From positions 2,604,001 to 2,668,000 of the forward strand of contig NZ_JAVDXW010000001.1 of assembly GCF_031458135.1 (NCBI RefSeq): DNA of 64,000 nt, given 5' to 3'. The first letter of the stretch is position 1; every line of letters starts with the position of its first letter. The translations under genes and the position numbers were made by a program. Positions 18,988 to 27,036 of this stretch are shown here, piece after piece. Under the pieces are notes generated by a model. The model made no database searches. It saw only the letters and a list, made by a program, of their open reading frames with translations, and had not been told where the DNA came from. Source of the stretch: Haloactinomyces albus (GTDB lineage: Bacteria > Actinomycetota > Actinomycetes > Mycobacteriales > Pseudonocardiaceae).

Positions 18988-19060
18988 GCCCCCATCGTCT
19001 AGAGGCCTAGGACGCCGCCCTTTCAAGGCGGTAACGCGGGTTCGAATCCCGTTGGGGGTA
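18988..19060 (+). tRNA. tRNA-Glu (anticodon TTC)
   Basis: A 73-nt cloverleaf: acceptor GCCCCCA paired with TGGGGGT, anticodon stem GCCGC with loop CTTTCAA giving anticodon TTC, and T arm CGGGTTCGAATCCCG. The 3' CCA is not encoded. First of three clustered tRNAs. Confidence 0.97.
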
Positions 19061-19075
19061 CGCACAACAAGACAT

Positions 19076-19149
19076 GGCCCAGTGGCGCAGTTGGTTAGCG
19101 CGCCGCCCTGTCACGGCGGAGGTCGCGGGTTCGAGTCCCGTCTGGGTCG
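19076..19149 (+). tRNA. tRNA-Asp (anticodon GTC)
   Basis: A 74-nt cloverleaf: acceptor GGCCCAG with CTGGGTC, anticodon loop CTGTCAC giving GTC, T arm CGGGTTCGAGTCCCG, discriminator G. CCA not encoded. It follows tRNA-Glu after 15 bases. Confidence 0.97.
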
Positions 19150-19181
19150 CCAAAGCGATCGGCCATGAGCCGGGCGCGAAC

Positions 19182-19255
19182 GGCCAGGTAGCTCAGTTGG
19201 TACGAGCGTCCGCCTGAAAAGCGGAAGGTCGGCGGTTCGACCCCGCCCCTGGCCA
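19182..19255 (+). tRNA. tRNA-Phe (anticodon GAA)
   Basis: A 74-nt cloverleaf: acceptor GGCCAGG with CCTGGCC, anticodon stem TCCGC/GCGGA with loop CTGAAAA giving GAA, T arm GGCGGTTCGACCCCGCC, discriminator A. CCA not encoded. Last of the Glu-Asp-Phe cluster. No duplicated 3' end was seen, so no integrated element at this tRNA. Confidence 0.97.
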
Positions 19256-19272
19256 CGCACAAGACCAGCGAG

Positions 19273-19298
19273 AACGGCCCTCTCCGGACACGGCCGTT
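19273..19298 (+). terminator. tRNA cluster terminator hairpin
   Basis: Inverted repeat AACGGCC (19273-19279) and GGCCGTT (19292-19298), followed by TCCGGTTGG, starting 17 bases after tRNA-Phe. Confidence 0.6.
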
Positions 19299-19389
19299 TC
19301 CGGTTGGTCAGTCCCAGTTCCCTGCTTGCTCTCTTCCTGATCGAGATCACGACCCCCGCACTCCGGAGCACCCGGCGTACGGATGAGGG

Positions 19390-19905
19390 TCAGTTCTCCT
19401 TGGGTTGCAGCGAAAGCTGCAGGAAATCGACGTCGGTGAAGCGTCCTTGCTTGCGTCCCACTCGCTGGAGCCGCCCCGCTGGTTGAAAGCCCGCTCTGAG
19501 GTGCAGCGCTCGTGACGGACGGCCCTCGTGATCGCCGTCGGCCACGAGGGCTATGACCTCCCGGATACTGCAGCCCCGTGCGTCATCGAGAAGGCGGGCG
19601 AGGAGTTGGCGGCCGAGGCCTGCACCGACGGCGTACGGGGCGAGGTAGATCGAGTTCTCGGCGGTGTGGGTGAAGGCGGGCTTGGCCAGCCAGGGCGTGA
19701 GCAGCGCGTAGCCCACGACGGCCCGGTCGTCGACGGCGACCAGGGTCGGGTAGCCCGACGCGGCAAGGTGATCCAGGCGCTGCTCCCAGTCCCGCGCGGT
19801 CGGAGGGTTGTCGACATCGACTGCGAGCACGGAATGCCGGACGTAGTGTCCGTAGATCGACTCGATGCTCGCTGCATCCGTCACGTGCGCCGGTCTGATG
19901 TTCAC
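19390..19905 (-). CDS. GNAT family N-acetyltransferase (phosphinothricin acetyltransferase-like)
   Basis: A 171-residue GNAT enzyme. The start NIRPAHVTDAASIESIYGHY and the acetyl-CoA segment YLAPYAVGAGLGRQLLARLL (about 88-107, with the G-x-G-x-G/A-type pyrophosphate loop) resemble the Pat/YncA group, which acetylates amino groups of small molecules such as phosphinothricin or methionine sulfoximine. GTG start at 19905 has a strong RBS (GGAGGCGA). Substrate undetermined. The gene is alone. Confidence 0.9.
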   Translation of the reverse strand: MNIRPAHVTDAASIESIYGHYVRHSVLAVDVDNPPTARDWEQRLDHLAASGYPTLVAVDDRAVVGYALLTPWLAKPAFTHTAENSIYLAPYAVGAGLGRQLLARLLDDARGCSIREVIALVADGDHEGRPSRALHLRAGFQPAGRLQRVGRKQGRFTDVDFLQLSLQPKEN

Positions 19906-20342
19906 TCTCGCCTCCGTGGTCCCTTGCGGACCGTGTGCTCACCGGCCAGTGGATCACCCCGTACGGCAACGGCCTCGTGCTGATCGTCTGCACCATCGCG
20001 GTCGACCAGCGCCGGGTGTTCGTCCGTCCGGCTCATCGAACTGACACGTTAGCGCTAGCCGGAATTCTGTCTCGCAGTGGTTGGCTCGGCGAGAGGTTCG
20101 TCAGGGGGTCGTGCGACCGCGTCGTCGTAGCACGGCGGTCACGGAACCGCAGGCACCACCGGTGGTGACCGTGCCAACGGGAGACCGCCTCGGCGCTCGG
20201 CGCCTGCCGGCACGAAGAGCGCGTATCAGCCATCGAAGGCCACGCCGCGCGACTTGACCCGCACGGTGGAGTCCGGCCGATGAGTTTCGGCGCCAACGGG
20301 TGTCTGCCTTGGTGGACCCATCCGTAGTAGCGGGAGGATGCG
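19906..20342. other. Intergenic region between divergent genes, 437 bp
   Basis: Holds the promoters of the divergent acetyltransferase and DUF899 genes. Overlapping frames have no RBS or protein-like sequence. No repeat or structured RNA recognised. Confidence 0.45.
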
Positions 20343-21029
20343 ATGACGACGCACGCGGTCGGGACGCGTGAACAGTGGCGAGCCGCCCACCAGCGGCAGC
20401 TGGCAAAGGAAAAGGAGCTGACCCGGTGGGCCACCGAGCTTGCCCGGCAGCGGCGGGAACTGCCCTGGGTGCCGGTCGACAAGCAGTACCGGTTCGACAC
20501 CACGGCCGGCAGGCGCACGCTCGCCGAGCTGTTCGACGGACGCTCACAGCTGATCGTGCGACACTTCATGCACGGGCCGAACACCCCGCAGGGCTGCCCG
20601 GGTTGCACCTTCGAAACGGACAACCTGGTCGGCGCAGTGCCGCACCTGGCGCGCCGGGACGTGACGTTCCTGCTCTCCTCGCGCTCGCCGCTGCCGGTGC
20701 TCACCGCGTACAAGCAGCGGATGGGCTGGGACGTCGAGTGGGTGTCCTCCGGCGGCAGCGACTTCGACGCCGACTTCTTCGAGTACATGCACGTCCCGAC
20801 GCCACGCCGGGACTACGGGTCGGGCAGCGGCAGCATGCTCGACGTGATGGAGCTGATGGCGCTGAGCTGCTTCGCGCTGGAGGACGGGGTCGTGTACCAC
20901 ACCTACTCGACCTACGATCGCGGCACCGAGGCGCTGAACGCGACCTGGCAGCTGCTGGACCGGGCGCCCAAAGGCCGCGGTGAGGACTTCTCCGACTGGC
21001 CGCGCAAGCGCGACGAATACCCCGCATAG
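20343..21029 (+). CDS. DUF899 family thioredoxin-like protein
   Basis: A 228-residue protein of the DUF899 family, thioredoxin-fold proteins of unknown function. Typical segments: HFMHGPNTPQGCPGCTFETD with a CxxC pair, then a long region ending VYHTYSTYDRGTEALNATW and LDRAPKGRGE. The CxxC is at the position of a redox-active pair, so a thiol-disulfide role is plausible but untested. ATG with strong RBS (GGGAGGATGCG). Stand-alone gene. Confidence 0.93.
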   Translation: MTTHAVGTREQWRAAHQRQLAKEKELTRWATELARQRRELPWVPVDKQYRFDTTAGRRTLAELFDGRSQLIVRHFMHGPNTPQGCPGCTFETDNLVGAVPHLARRDVTFLLSSRSPLPVLTAYKQRMGWDVEWVSSGGSDFDADFFEYMHVPTPRRDYGSGSGSMLDVMELMALSCFALEDGVVYHTYSTYDRGTEALNATWQLLDRAPKGRGEDFSDWPRKRDEYPA

Positions 21030-21170
21030 AGGCTCGGAGGCACCCGGGCTGGCGACCCCGGTCAGCACCGAACCCCGGCCGCACGTACGGAAGGGATCGC
21101 TGACCGGACACCGACAGCTCGCCAGGAGAGTGCGGCGAACCCACGGACATGCCGAACTGAGTGCGCAGGG

Positions 21171-22094
21171 TCACTCGTTGGGGCGCCGAGCCTGATTCAC
21201 CTCGCGTGCAACTGCCCACGCGTCCGCCACCGGCCCCAAGTGCCCGAGCTTGTCGGGACTGCTCACCGAGCGGATCGTCTGGATCCGCCCGCCGAGCACG
21301 TCGATCGTCAACGTGCTGACCACCTTGCCGCCCCGATCGCGAAGGATCGCGCCGGGCCGGCCGTTCACCTCGCGTGGCTCCACTCTCGCGTCGATCTTGG
21401 CGAGCACCGGGAAGATCGACGCGAGCACGCGTGCCACGTTGTCGGCGCCGATCACGCCCTTGGCGAACGCAGGCGCCTTGCCCCCTCCATCCCCGACCAT
21501 CCGGACGTCTGCAGCAAGCAGCTCCCTCAGTCCGTCGACGTCGCCATCGCGGAGCGCGTCGAAAAAGCGCGTCGCCAGCTCCTCGCGTTCCCGGCGGTCC
21601 GCCTCGAACCGAGGGCGCCCGTCATCCATGTGGCGCCGCGCCCGGGCCGCGAGCTGGCGGCAGGCCGCCTCGGACCTACCGACGGCCGATGCGATCTCGG
21701 GAAAGCCGAACCCGAACACGTCCCGCAACACGAATACCGCCCGCTCGAGCGGGCTGAGCCGTTCGAGCAGCAACAGCGCCGCCATCGACAGCGAGTCGGC
21801 CAACTCGGCCGACCGCGCCGGATCCTCATAGGGATCGGTGAGTAGCGGTTCGGGGAGCCACGGCCCGACGTAGGCTTCCCGTCGAACGCGTGCCGATCGC
21901 AGCACGTCGATCGAAACCCGCGTGACCACGGCCGAGAGAAACGCTTTGGTCGACGTGGGTTGTGCCGGGGAGGACTCGTAGCGCAGCCAGGTCTCCTGGA
22001 CCGCGTCCTCTGCTTCAGCAACGCTGCCGAGGAGGCGGTAGGCGATGGCGAACAGGAGCGGACGCAGCTCCTCGAACTCCTCGTCCCGAGTCAT
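21171..22094 (-). CDS. ECF sigma factor, SigJ-like (ECF41 group) with C-terminal SnoaL-like domain
   Basis: The 307-residue protein has region sigma2 at about 5-75 (RLLGSVAEAEDAVQETWLRY), sigma4 at about 105-165 (LSPLERAVFVLRDVFGFGFP), and a C-terminal SnoaL/NTF2-like extension at about 180-290. This is the SigJ/ECF41 layout, where the extension itself regulates the sigma factor in place of a separate anti-sigma protein. The start overlaps the stop of the upstream epimerase gene by four bases (ATGA). ECF41 genes typically neighbour an oxidoreductase or carboxymuconolactone decarboxylase, consistent with this pairing. Confidence 0.92.
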   Translation of the reverse strand: MTRDEEFEELRPLLFAIAYRLLGSVAEAEDAVQETWLRYESSPAQPTSTKAFLSAVVTRVSIDVLRSARVRREAYVGPWLPEPLLTDPYEDPARSAELADSLSMAALLLLERLSPLERAVFVLRDVFGFGFPEIASAVGRSEAACRQLAARARRHMDDGRPRFEADRREREELATRFFDALRDGDVDGLRELLAADVRMVGDGGGKAPAFAKGVIGADNVARVLASIFPVLAKIDARVEPREVNGRPGAILRDRGGKVVSTLTIDVLGGRIQTIRSVSSPDKLGHLGPVADAWAVAREVNQARRPNE

Positions 22095-23008
22095 GCGAGT
22101 TCTTTCTTGAAGCCCTGTCGCCACGAGGGGTAACTCGGCTCCCAGCCGAGCTCCCGCTTGGCCTTGGCGTTGGAGAAGCCACGCCCCTCGGTCATCATGC
22201 CCACCATCATCTCGCCGGCCAGCAGCCGGGCCAGCCACGCCGGGACCCGCCGCGGCGGTTTGGCCCCGGCGCACTCCGCGAGATGGGGAAGCCACTCGCT
22301 GACCGGTGCGGGCTCGTCATCGACGATGTTGAACACACCTGTCACCTGCTGCTCCAACGCCAGGACGGTCGCGCTCGCGGCGTCGTCGACGTGCACCCAC
22401 GAGAAATGGCCGGTACCACCCCCGACGAGCGGAAACATCCGCTTGCGCACGAACTTGACCTGATCGTCGTTGGCGCCAGCACCGTAGAAGCCGCCGTAGC
22501 GCAGCACCGCACCGCCGGCCCCGACGACCACGTCCTCGAGGTGGTTGATCGCCTTCGTCCCCTCTGCCACGACTTCCAGCGGGTCCTCCTCGGTCTTGAC
22601 CCATCCGCCCGCACGGACTCCGTTCATGCTCGCGTGTCCCTGCGCGACGACATGGGAGACGCCGGTCGCCTCGGCAGCGGCCAGCAGATGGTCGGTCCCC
22701 TCGCTGCGGAGCCGGTTGGTGATGGCGAAGAAGCGGTCGGGCTTCCTCAGGTCGGGCTTGCCTGCGTGCGCCACGGACAGGCCCGTCATCTGATTCACGA
22801 TCGCGTCCGGTCGGGCCGCGGCCACTGTCTCACCGACCGCGGCGCCGTCCAGCCCGTCCATCACAACGGCTTCGGCCCCCAGCCGCTCCAGCAGCCCCAA
22901 CTTGCCCGCGCTCGTCGTCGTCGCGGTCACCTGGTGCCCACGGGCCACCAATTGCGGCACCAGAGACCGCCCGATGACCCCGGTCCCGCCTGCCACGAAC
23001 ACTCGCAT
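22091..23008 (-). CDS. NAD(P)-dependent epimerase/oxidoreductase (extended SDR)
   Basis: A 305-residue extended short-chain dehydrogenase. Rossmann motif GGTGVIG at residues 7-13 directly after the first strand (MRVFVAGG). The later segments YGGFYGAGAND and FNIVDDEPAPVSEW are typical of NAD-dependent epimerase-like proteins. ATG 23008 has GAGGAG upstream; the frame is open to 23077 but without RBS. It is co-transcribed with, and translationally coupled to, the SigJ-type sigma gene, so it is likely the sigma factor's partner or target. Substrate unknown. Confidence 0.9.
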   Translation of the reverse strand: MRVFVAGGTGVIGRSLVPQLVARGHQVTATTTSAGKLGLLERLGAEAVVMDGLDGAAVGETVAAARPDAIVNQMTGLSVAHAGKPDLRKPDRFFAITNRLRSEGTDHLLAAAEATGVSHVVAQGHASMNGVRAGGWVKTEEDPLEVVAEGTKAINHLEDVVVGAGGAVLRYGGFYGAGANDDQVKFVRKRMFPLVGGGTGHFSWVHVDDAASATVLALEQQVTGVFNIVDDEPAPVSEWLPHLAECAGAKPPRRVPAWLARLLAGEMMVGMMTEGRGFSNAKAKRELGWEPSYPSWRQGFKKELA

Positions 23009-23287
23009 ACTGTCACGCTCCTCATCCGGTACCGGCCTCTCACCACTGAGACGAAACAGCCCGGCAGTCCGTGACATGCGAAACGGCTCCGCGAACGTTG
23101 CCGTGTCGGAACATCCTCGGACTGAACGGGAAACGCACGAATCTGTCGCGAAGTGTCCGTTATCCCAAAGGAGGACATCGATCCGGCTCGTGGGTGACGC
23201 GGTCGGGGGCGCCGAGGACGTGGCAGCGCATCCGCGAGCTCGTGTTCAGCGAATCCGTAGGCCCACACGAACGCTGCTCAGGTGTGG

Positions 23288-23608
23288 TCATGGTGGACGA
23301 ACTGACGAGACTGCGGCTTCCAGGTGGGCTGCCAGCTGTTCCAAGTCCTGTGGTGATGCCCGCTCGGTAAACGAGCCCGCATGACCGAACCAGTAGTCCC
23401 AGACTTCGGTAACCACCTCGGCGGTTATCGTTCGGCTCTGGCTCGCGAGTCGCGCGAGATGCTCGGCTTCGGGCTCGTACTCGTCGTTCGGTGCGCCCAG
23501 GGCGAGCAGTCCCTCCGGATCGTGCTCGTTGAGCACCCGGAGCACGGTCTCCGTGGGCCGTCCGTCCTCCTCGTTCCCGTCTCCATTCCTGGCGCTGCCG
23601 CTCATCAC
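23288..23608 (-). CDS. Small hypothetical acidic protein, about 106 aa
   Basis: An acidic, helical protein beginning MMSGSARNGDGNEED; the later part VLRVLNEHDPEGLLALGAPN and VVTEVWDYWFGHAG looks like a folded domain of a type seen in small actinobacterial proteins of unknown function. No strong RBS; the second Met (23605) may be the start. It is divergent from the dehydratase gene. Confidence 0.6.
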   Translation of the reverse strand: MMSGSARNGDGNEEDGRPTETVLRVLNEHDPEGLLALGAPNDEYEPEAEHLARLASQSRTITAEVVTEVWDYWFGHAGSFTERASPQDLEQLAAHLEAAVSSVRPP

Positions 23609-23684
23609 CGCAGCATAGCGGGCTGTCGGCTCCGAGTGGAGGATCTCGTTGGCGCTCGTCTTCCGGGGAGGTCAGGCTGGTCGC

Positions 23685-24626
23685 ATGATTACTCGTTCGC
23701 AGGTTCGGGCAGCTGCCGACCGCATCCATGGCCGCATTCGCAGGACTCCACTGGTCGAGGCCGATCCCGGGGCCTTCGCTCCGGCGGCGAAGGTGTGGCT
23801 CAAACTCGAACAACTCCAGCACACCGGCTCGTTCAAGGCTCGTGGTGCGGTCAACCGTCTCCTGTCCGGTGCCGAGGAGGGGCAGCTGACCGAGGCCGGG
23901 GTGGTGGCTGCTTCCGGTGGGAACGCCGGTCTCGCCGTTGCCCATGCCGCTGCGCAGCAGGGAGTGACCGCACGGGTGTATCTCCCGGGGAACGCACCTG
24001 CGGTGAAGGTGGCCAAGCTGGGCAAGCTCGGCGCGCATGTCGTGCAGGTCGGAGAGAAGTACGCCGACGCCTACGAGGCTGCCACCAAGCAGGCAGCCGA
24101 GACGGGTGCCCTGTTCTGCCATGCCTATGACCAACCCGACATCTGTGCGGGCCAGGGCACCCTCGGTGAGGAGTTGCTGGAGCAGACGCATGGTGAGCTC
24201 GACACGATCCTGCTCGCCGTCGGCGGTGGTGGACTCATGGCCGGTGTCGCGGCCGCCACCGAGGCCAGGGCGCGCGTCATCGGGGTCGAACCCCGAACGA
24301 TTCCCACGCTCGGGACGGCCCTCGCCGCCGGTGAACCGGTCGACGTCGAGGTATCCGGCGTCGCCGCCGACTCGCTCGGTGCCACCCGTCTCGGAGACAT
24401 TGCCTACGCCGTCGCCACTCGCGCCGGTGTGAATTCCGTCCTCGTCGATGACGAGGACATCATTGCGGCTCGCAAGCTGCTCTGGGATCAGCACCGCCTC
24501 GTCGTCGAGCACGGCACGGCCACCGCATGGGCCGCTCTGCTCACCGGTGCCTACCAGCCCGGCGAGGGCGAGCGCATCGCCGTCGTGCTGTGTGGCGCCA
24601 ACACCGATGTCACCGACCTCGCGTAA
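23685..24626 (+). CDS. Threonine/serine dehydratase (PLP fold type II)
   Basis: A 313-residue enzyme. The PLP Lys51 lies in HTGSFKARGA, followed by the substrate loop ASGGNAGLAVAH and the phosphate-binding glycine loop VGGGGLMAG at about 178. There is no C-terminal ACT-like regulatory domain, so it is the catabolic/short form, similar to serine racemase or TdcB: deamination of Thr or Ser to a keto acid, or racemisation. Start ATG 23685 with GGGGAGG. Its end overlaps the convergent thioesterase gene by 17 bp. Confidence 0.92.
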   Translation: MITRSQVRAAADRIHGRIRRTPLVEADPGAFAPAAKVWLKLEQLQHTGSFKARGAVNRLLSGAEEGQLTEAGVVAASGGNAGLAVAHAAAQQGVTARVYLPGNAPAVKVAKLGKLGAHVVQVGEKYADAYEAATKQAAETGALFCHAYDQPDICAGQGTLGEELLEQTHGELDTILLAVGGGGLMAGVAAATEARARVIGVEPRTIPTLGTALAAGEPVDVEVSGVAADSLGATRLGDIAYAVATRAGVNSVLVDDEDIIAARKLLWDQHRLVVEHGTATAWAALLTGAYQPGEGERIAVVLCGANTDVTDLA

Positions 24627-25026
24627 GCGACTCGCGGACGTCGTCCGGTGGCGGTGTCGGTCGTAGAGTCCGTGTGTCGACCCATGCGTATCGGTTGGTG
24701 ACCTCGGTGACCGGTTCCGTCCCGCGTCGGATCTCGAAGCGGAGGGTGAGCGAGGTGTTGCCGATCCGCTGGGTGAAGGCCGCCACGATGAGCTCGTCGT
24801 CGAAGTGGCACGCGGCGAGATAGCGCACGTTCGACTCGGCGACCACCAGATCGATGCCACGCTCGGTGAGCTTGGCATGCGAACCGAACAGCGCTTTCAG
24901 GTATTCGAAGCTGGCCATGTCCGCGTACGCGAGGTAGTGCGCGTTGAACACCACTCCCTGCGGGTCGCACTCGTGGAAGCGCACACGCAGGGGCATCCGC
25001 ACGATCGGCTCGGGAGCGTCCGTCAT
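24610..25026 (-). CDS. Acyl-CoA thioesterase, hotdog fold (4-hydroxybenzoyl-CoA thioesterase type)
   Basis: A 138-residue single hotdog domain. RVRFHECDPQGVVFNAHYLA carries the Asp21 used as nucleophile or base in 4-HBT-type thioesterases, and the following helix DMASFEYLKAL is typical. It hydrolyses acyl-CoA thioesters; FadM/YbgC-like enzymes are the nearest in pattern. Length is normal. It overlaps the convergent dehydratase gene by 17 bp at their 3' ends. Confidence 0.9.
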   Translation of the reverse strand: MTDAPEPIVRMPLRVRFHECDPQGVVFNAHYLAYADMASFEYLKALFGSHAKLTERGIDLVVAESNVRYLAACHFDDELIVAAFTQRIGNTSLTLRFEIRRGTEPVTEVTNRYAWVDTRTLRPTPPPDDVRESLTRGR

Positions 25027-25151
25027 GTCGCGAACGTACCGTTACCGGGACCGGGTGAATCCGGCCGGACACCGCGTGCCGAACACCGTGGATCCCGATG
25101 TATCCGGCGACGCCGGGAGGATCACCGGAGGAGGCCCCACCGAGCGCACGA

Positions 25152-25185
25152 GGGCCCGGCGAGGAGCGGTTTCCTCGCCGGGCCC
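25152..25185 (-). terminator. Terminator of the dioxygenase-DoxX operon
   Basis: Perfect 14-bp inverted repeat (25152-25165 with 25172-25185), 6-nt loop, located 15 bp beyond the DoxX stop codon. Confidence 0.8.
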
Positions 25186-25199
25186 GTCGAGATCGCTGC

Positions 25200-25634
25200 T
25201 CAGACCGTGGCGGGTTCTTCCCGACGTGATCCGCTGAGAGCGCGGTCGAGCGTGAGCGTGCCGCCGCTGAATCCGAGAGCCAGCGAGGCCACGGCGAGTA
25301 CGAGCACGTATTCGTATCCACCGCCGGAGGCGAACAACCCATTACCGAGGTGGACGAGCAGCAGCGCACCCACCATGGTCGCGGCGAGCAGCACTCCGAC
25401 GAGCGGAAGAGCCAGTCCTGCCAGCAGGGCGGCACCGCCGACGGTCTCGATCAGCGCGGTGGCCCAGGCCGACACGGTCGGTAGGGGGATTCCCATCCCG
25501 GCGAAGGAGGCGGCGGTGCCGTCGATCCCCCACTGGAGGAACTTCTGCAGGCCGTGCGCGATGAACACCACCCCCACGACGACCCGGGCCAGTAAGAGCA
25601 CAAGGTCGCGGACCCCGCTCGGTAGCTGCGGCAT
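25200..25634 (-). CDS. DoxX family membrane protein
   Basis: A 144-residue protein with four hydrophobic helices (about 8-28, 52-72, 76-96, 105-122). LLLARVVVGVVFIAHGLQKF is the DoxX start signature. Family members are inner-membrane proteins tied to thiol and oxidative stress (for example MhqP, and the DoxX of the mycobacterial SodA-SseA complex). ATG 25634 with GGAAAGGAG. It lies 42 bp after the extradiol dioxygenase gene on the same strand and shares a terminator, so the two form an operon probably under the divergent MarR regulator. Confidence 0.93.
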   Translation of the reverse strand: MPQLPSGVRDLVLLLARVVVGVVFIAHGLQKFLQWGIDGTAASFAGMGIPLPTVSAWATALIETVGGAALLAGLALPLVGVLLAATMVGALLLVHLGNGLFASGGGYEYVLVLAVASLALGFSGGTLTLDRALSGSRREEPATV

Positions 25635-25676
25635 CTGTTGTCTCCTTTCCTTGATATGCCGATCCGTCCGAAAAGA

Positions 25677-26456
25677 TCATCCGAATTGCACGGAACGTTT
25701 GGCCAGTCCGTGCCAGAAACCGTCGATGGTGGTCTGCTGATTGTTCAGCTCGTCTTCAGCCGTGCCGAGGGTGACGAACAACGGGGCGAAGTGTTCGGTA
25801 CTCGGGTGGGCGAGTTGTCCCGCGGGCGCCTTGTGCCGGAAGTCGAGGAGCGCGTCGACGTCGCAGCTCTGCAGGGCGCGGCTGCCCCAGTCATCGAACT
25901 CGATCGACCAGTTCGGGGTGGTGGGGGCGCTCAGAGCCCGGAGGTTGTGGGTGAAAAAGCCGCTGCCGACGATGAGCACTCCCTCGTCCCGCAGCGGTGC
26001 GAGGGTGCGACCGACGTGCAGGAGCTGCTGCGGCTGCAGGGTGGGCATGGATATCTGCAGTACGGGGATGTCGGCCTCGGGATACATCTCCACCAGCGGC
26101 ACGTAGGCACCGTGGTCGAGCCCTCGATCGGGAAAGTCCTGCACCGGCATGTCCGGGCCGTGCAGCAAGGCACGCACTCGTGCGGCGAGTTCCGGGGCGC
26201 CCGGCGCGGGGTACTGGACCGTGTAGTACCGCTCGGGAAAACCCCAGAAGTCGTGGATCAGCGGAACCGTCGTGGTGGCGCCGACCGCCAGCGGTGCTTG
26301 CTCCCAGTGTGCGGAGACCATCAGGATCGCCTTCGGCCTGGGCAGGTTCCGGGACCATTCGGCGAGTTGCCGGGGCCAGACGGGATCGTCGGCCAGGGGC
26401 GGGGCGCCGTGGCTGAGGTAGAGGGCGGGCATGCGGTTCGGCGTACTGGTGGTCAC
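25677..26456 (-). CDS. Class III extradiol ring-cleavage dioxygenase (DODA/YgiD-like)
   Basis: The 259-residue protein fits the LigB superfamily, 4,5-DOPA dioxygenase type. Metal or catalytic histidines: His16 in LSHGAPP, His50 in VSAHW, His in SGFFTHN and His in TEHFAPLF. It would open a catechol ring; the physiological substrate is unknown. GTG start at 26456 has GGAG upstream; an ATG at 26432 is an alternative. First gene of an operon with DoxX, read away from a MarR regulator across a region with two operator-like sites. Confidence 0.93.
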   Translation of the reverse strand: MTTSTPNRMPALYLSHGAPPLADDPVWPRQLAEWSRNLPRPKAILMVSAHWEQAPLAVGATTTVPLIHDFWGFPERYYTVQYPAPGAPELAARVRALLHGPDMPVQDFPDRGLDHGAYVPLVEMYPEADIPVLQISMPTLQPQQLLHVGRTLAPLRDEGVLIVGSGFFTHNLRALSAPTTPNWSIEFDDWGSRALQSCDVDALLDFRHKAPAGQLAHPSTEHFAPLFVTLGTAEDELNNQQTTIDGFWHGLAKRSVQFG

Positions 26457-26480
26457 GGTCGGTGCTCCGTCGAGCGACTA

Positions 26481-26531
26481 GTTCGAATTTGAACGATATT
26501 GCCCACGGTACAAGATGGTTCAAACTCGAAC
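26481..26531. promoter_or_regulatory. Two candidate MarR operators in inverted orientation
   Basis: Site 1 GTTCGAATTTGAAC (26481-26494) and site 2 GTTCAAACTCGAAC (26518-26531). Each is an imperfect palindrome, and site 2 is the reverse complement of site 1 at 13 of 14 positions. They lie 23 bp apart between the dioxygenase and MarR genes. Confidence 0.75.
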
Positions 26532-26553
26532 AACAACGCCTAGGATGGGGGGC

Positions 26554-27021
26554 ATGACGGAACCAAGGTGGCTGGACTCGGAGGAAATGGCGGCCTGGTA
26601 TGCCTTTCTCGAGGCGAGCCACCTGGTCGTGCGCCGCGTGGAGCAGCAACTTCGGGAGCAGGAGGGGCTGTCCCACCCGCAGTACGAGATCCTGGTCCGC
26701 TTGGCGGCCGAGCCGGCCGGGGAAATGCGGATGAGCGAACTGGCCGAGCACGTGGTGACCTCGAAGAGCGGGTTGACTTACCAGATCGGCCGGCTGGAGA
26801 AGGCGGGGCTGGTTCGGCGTCGCTCGTGCCCCGGCGATGACCGCGGCGTGTATGCCGTGCTCACCGAGGACGGGCACAACACACTTCGCCGGGCTGCGCC
26901 GGGCCACGTCGCCCTGGTCCGCTCGTCGCTGATCGACGTACTCGGCCGGGAGCAACTCGCGACGCTCGCCGCGGGGCTGAACGCAGTCACCCGCGAGCTC
27001 CGTGCGAAGGGGGAGGACTGA
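26554..27021 (+). CDS. MarR family regulator of the dioxygenase-DoxX operon
   Basis: A 155-residue winged-helix regulator. The DNA-binding part spans about 55-115: MRMSELAEHVVTSKSGLTYQ is the recognition region and DDRGVYAVLTEDG the wing. There is no conserved N-terminal Cys pair, so any redox sensing is not obvious; a phenolic ligand would be typical for MarR proteins. Start ATG 26554 after GGATGGGGGG; the upstream in-frame start at 26515 would lie inside operator 2. It is divergent from the dioxygenase. Confidence 0.92.
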   Translation: MTEPRWLDSEEMAAWYAFLEASHLVVRRVEQQLREQEGLSHPQYEILVRLAAEPAGEMRMSELAEHVVTSKSGLTYQIGRLEKAGLVRRRSCPGDDRGVYAVLTEDGHNTLRRAAPGHVALVRSSLIDVLGREQLATLAAGLNAVTRELRAKGED

Positions 27022-27036
27022 CGGCAGCCGGAGCCG

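Noticed and set aside
18988-19255. Integrated element at the tRNA cluster
   Set aside because: No duplicated tRNA 3' end and no integrase gene nearby.
21171-23008. New sigma/anti-sigma pair for the SigJ-like factor
   Set aside because: The partner is an SDR oxidoreductase and the sigma factor carries its own SnoaL domain, a known ECF41 arrangement.
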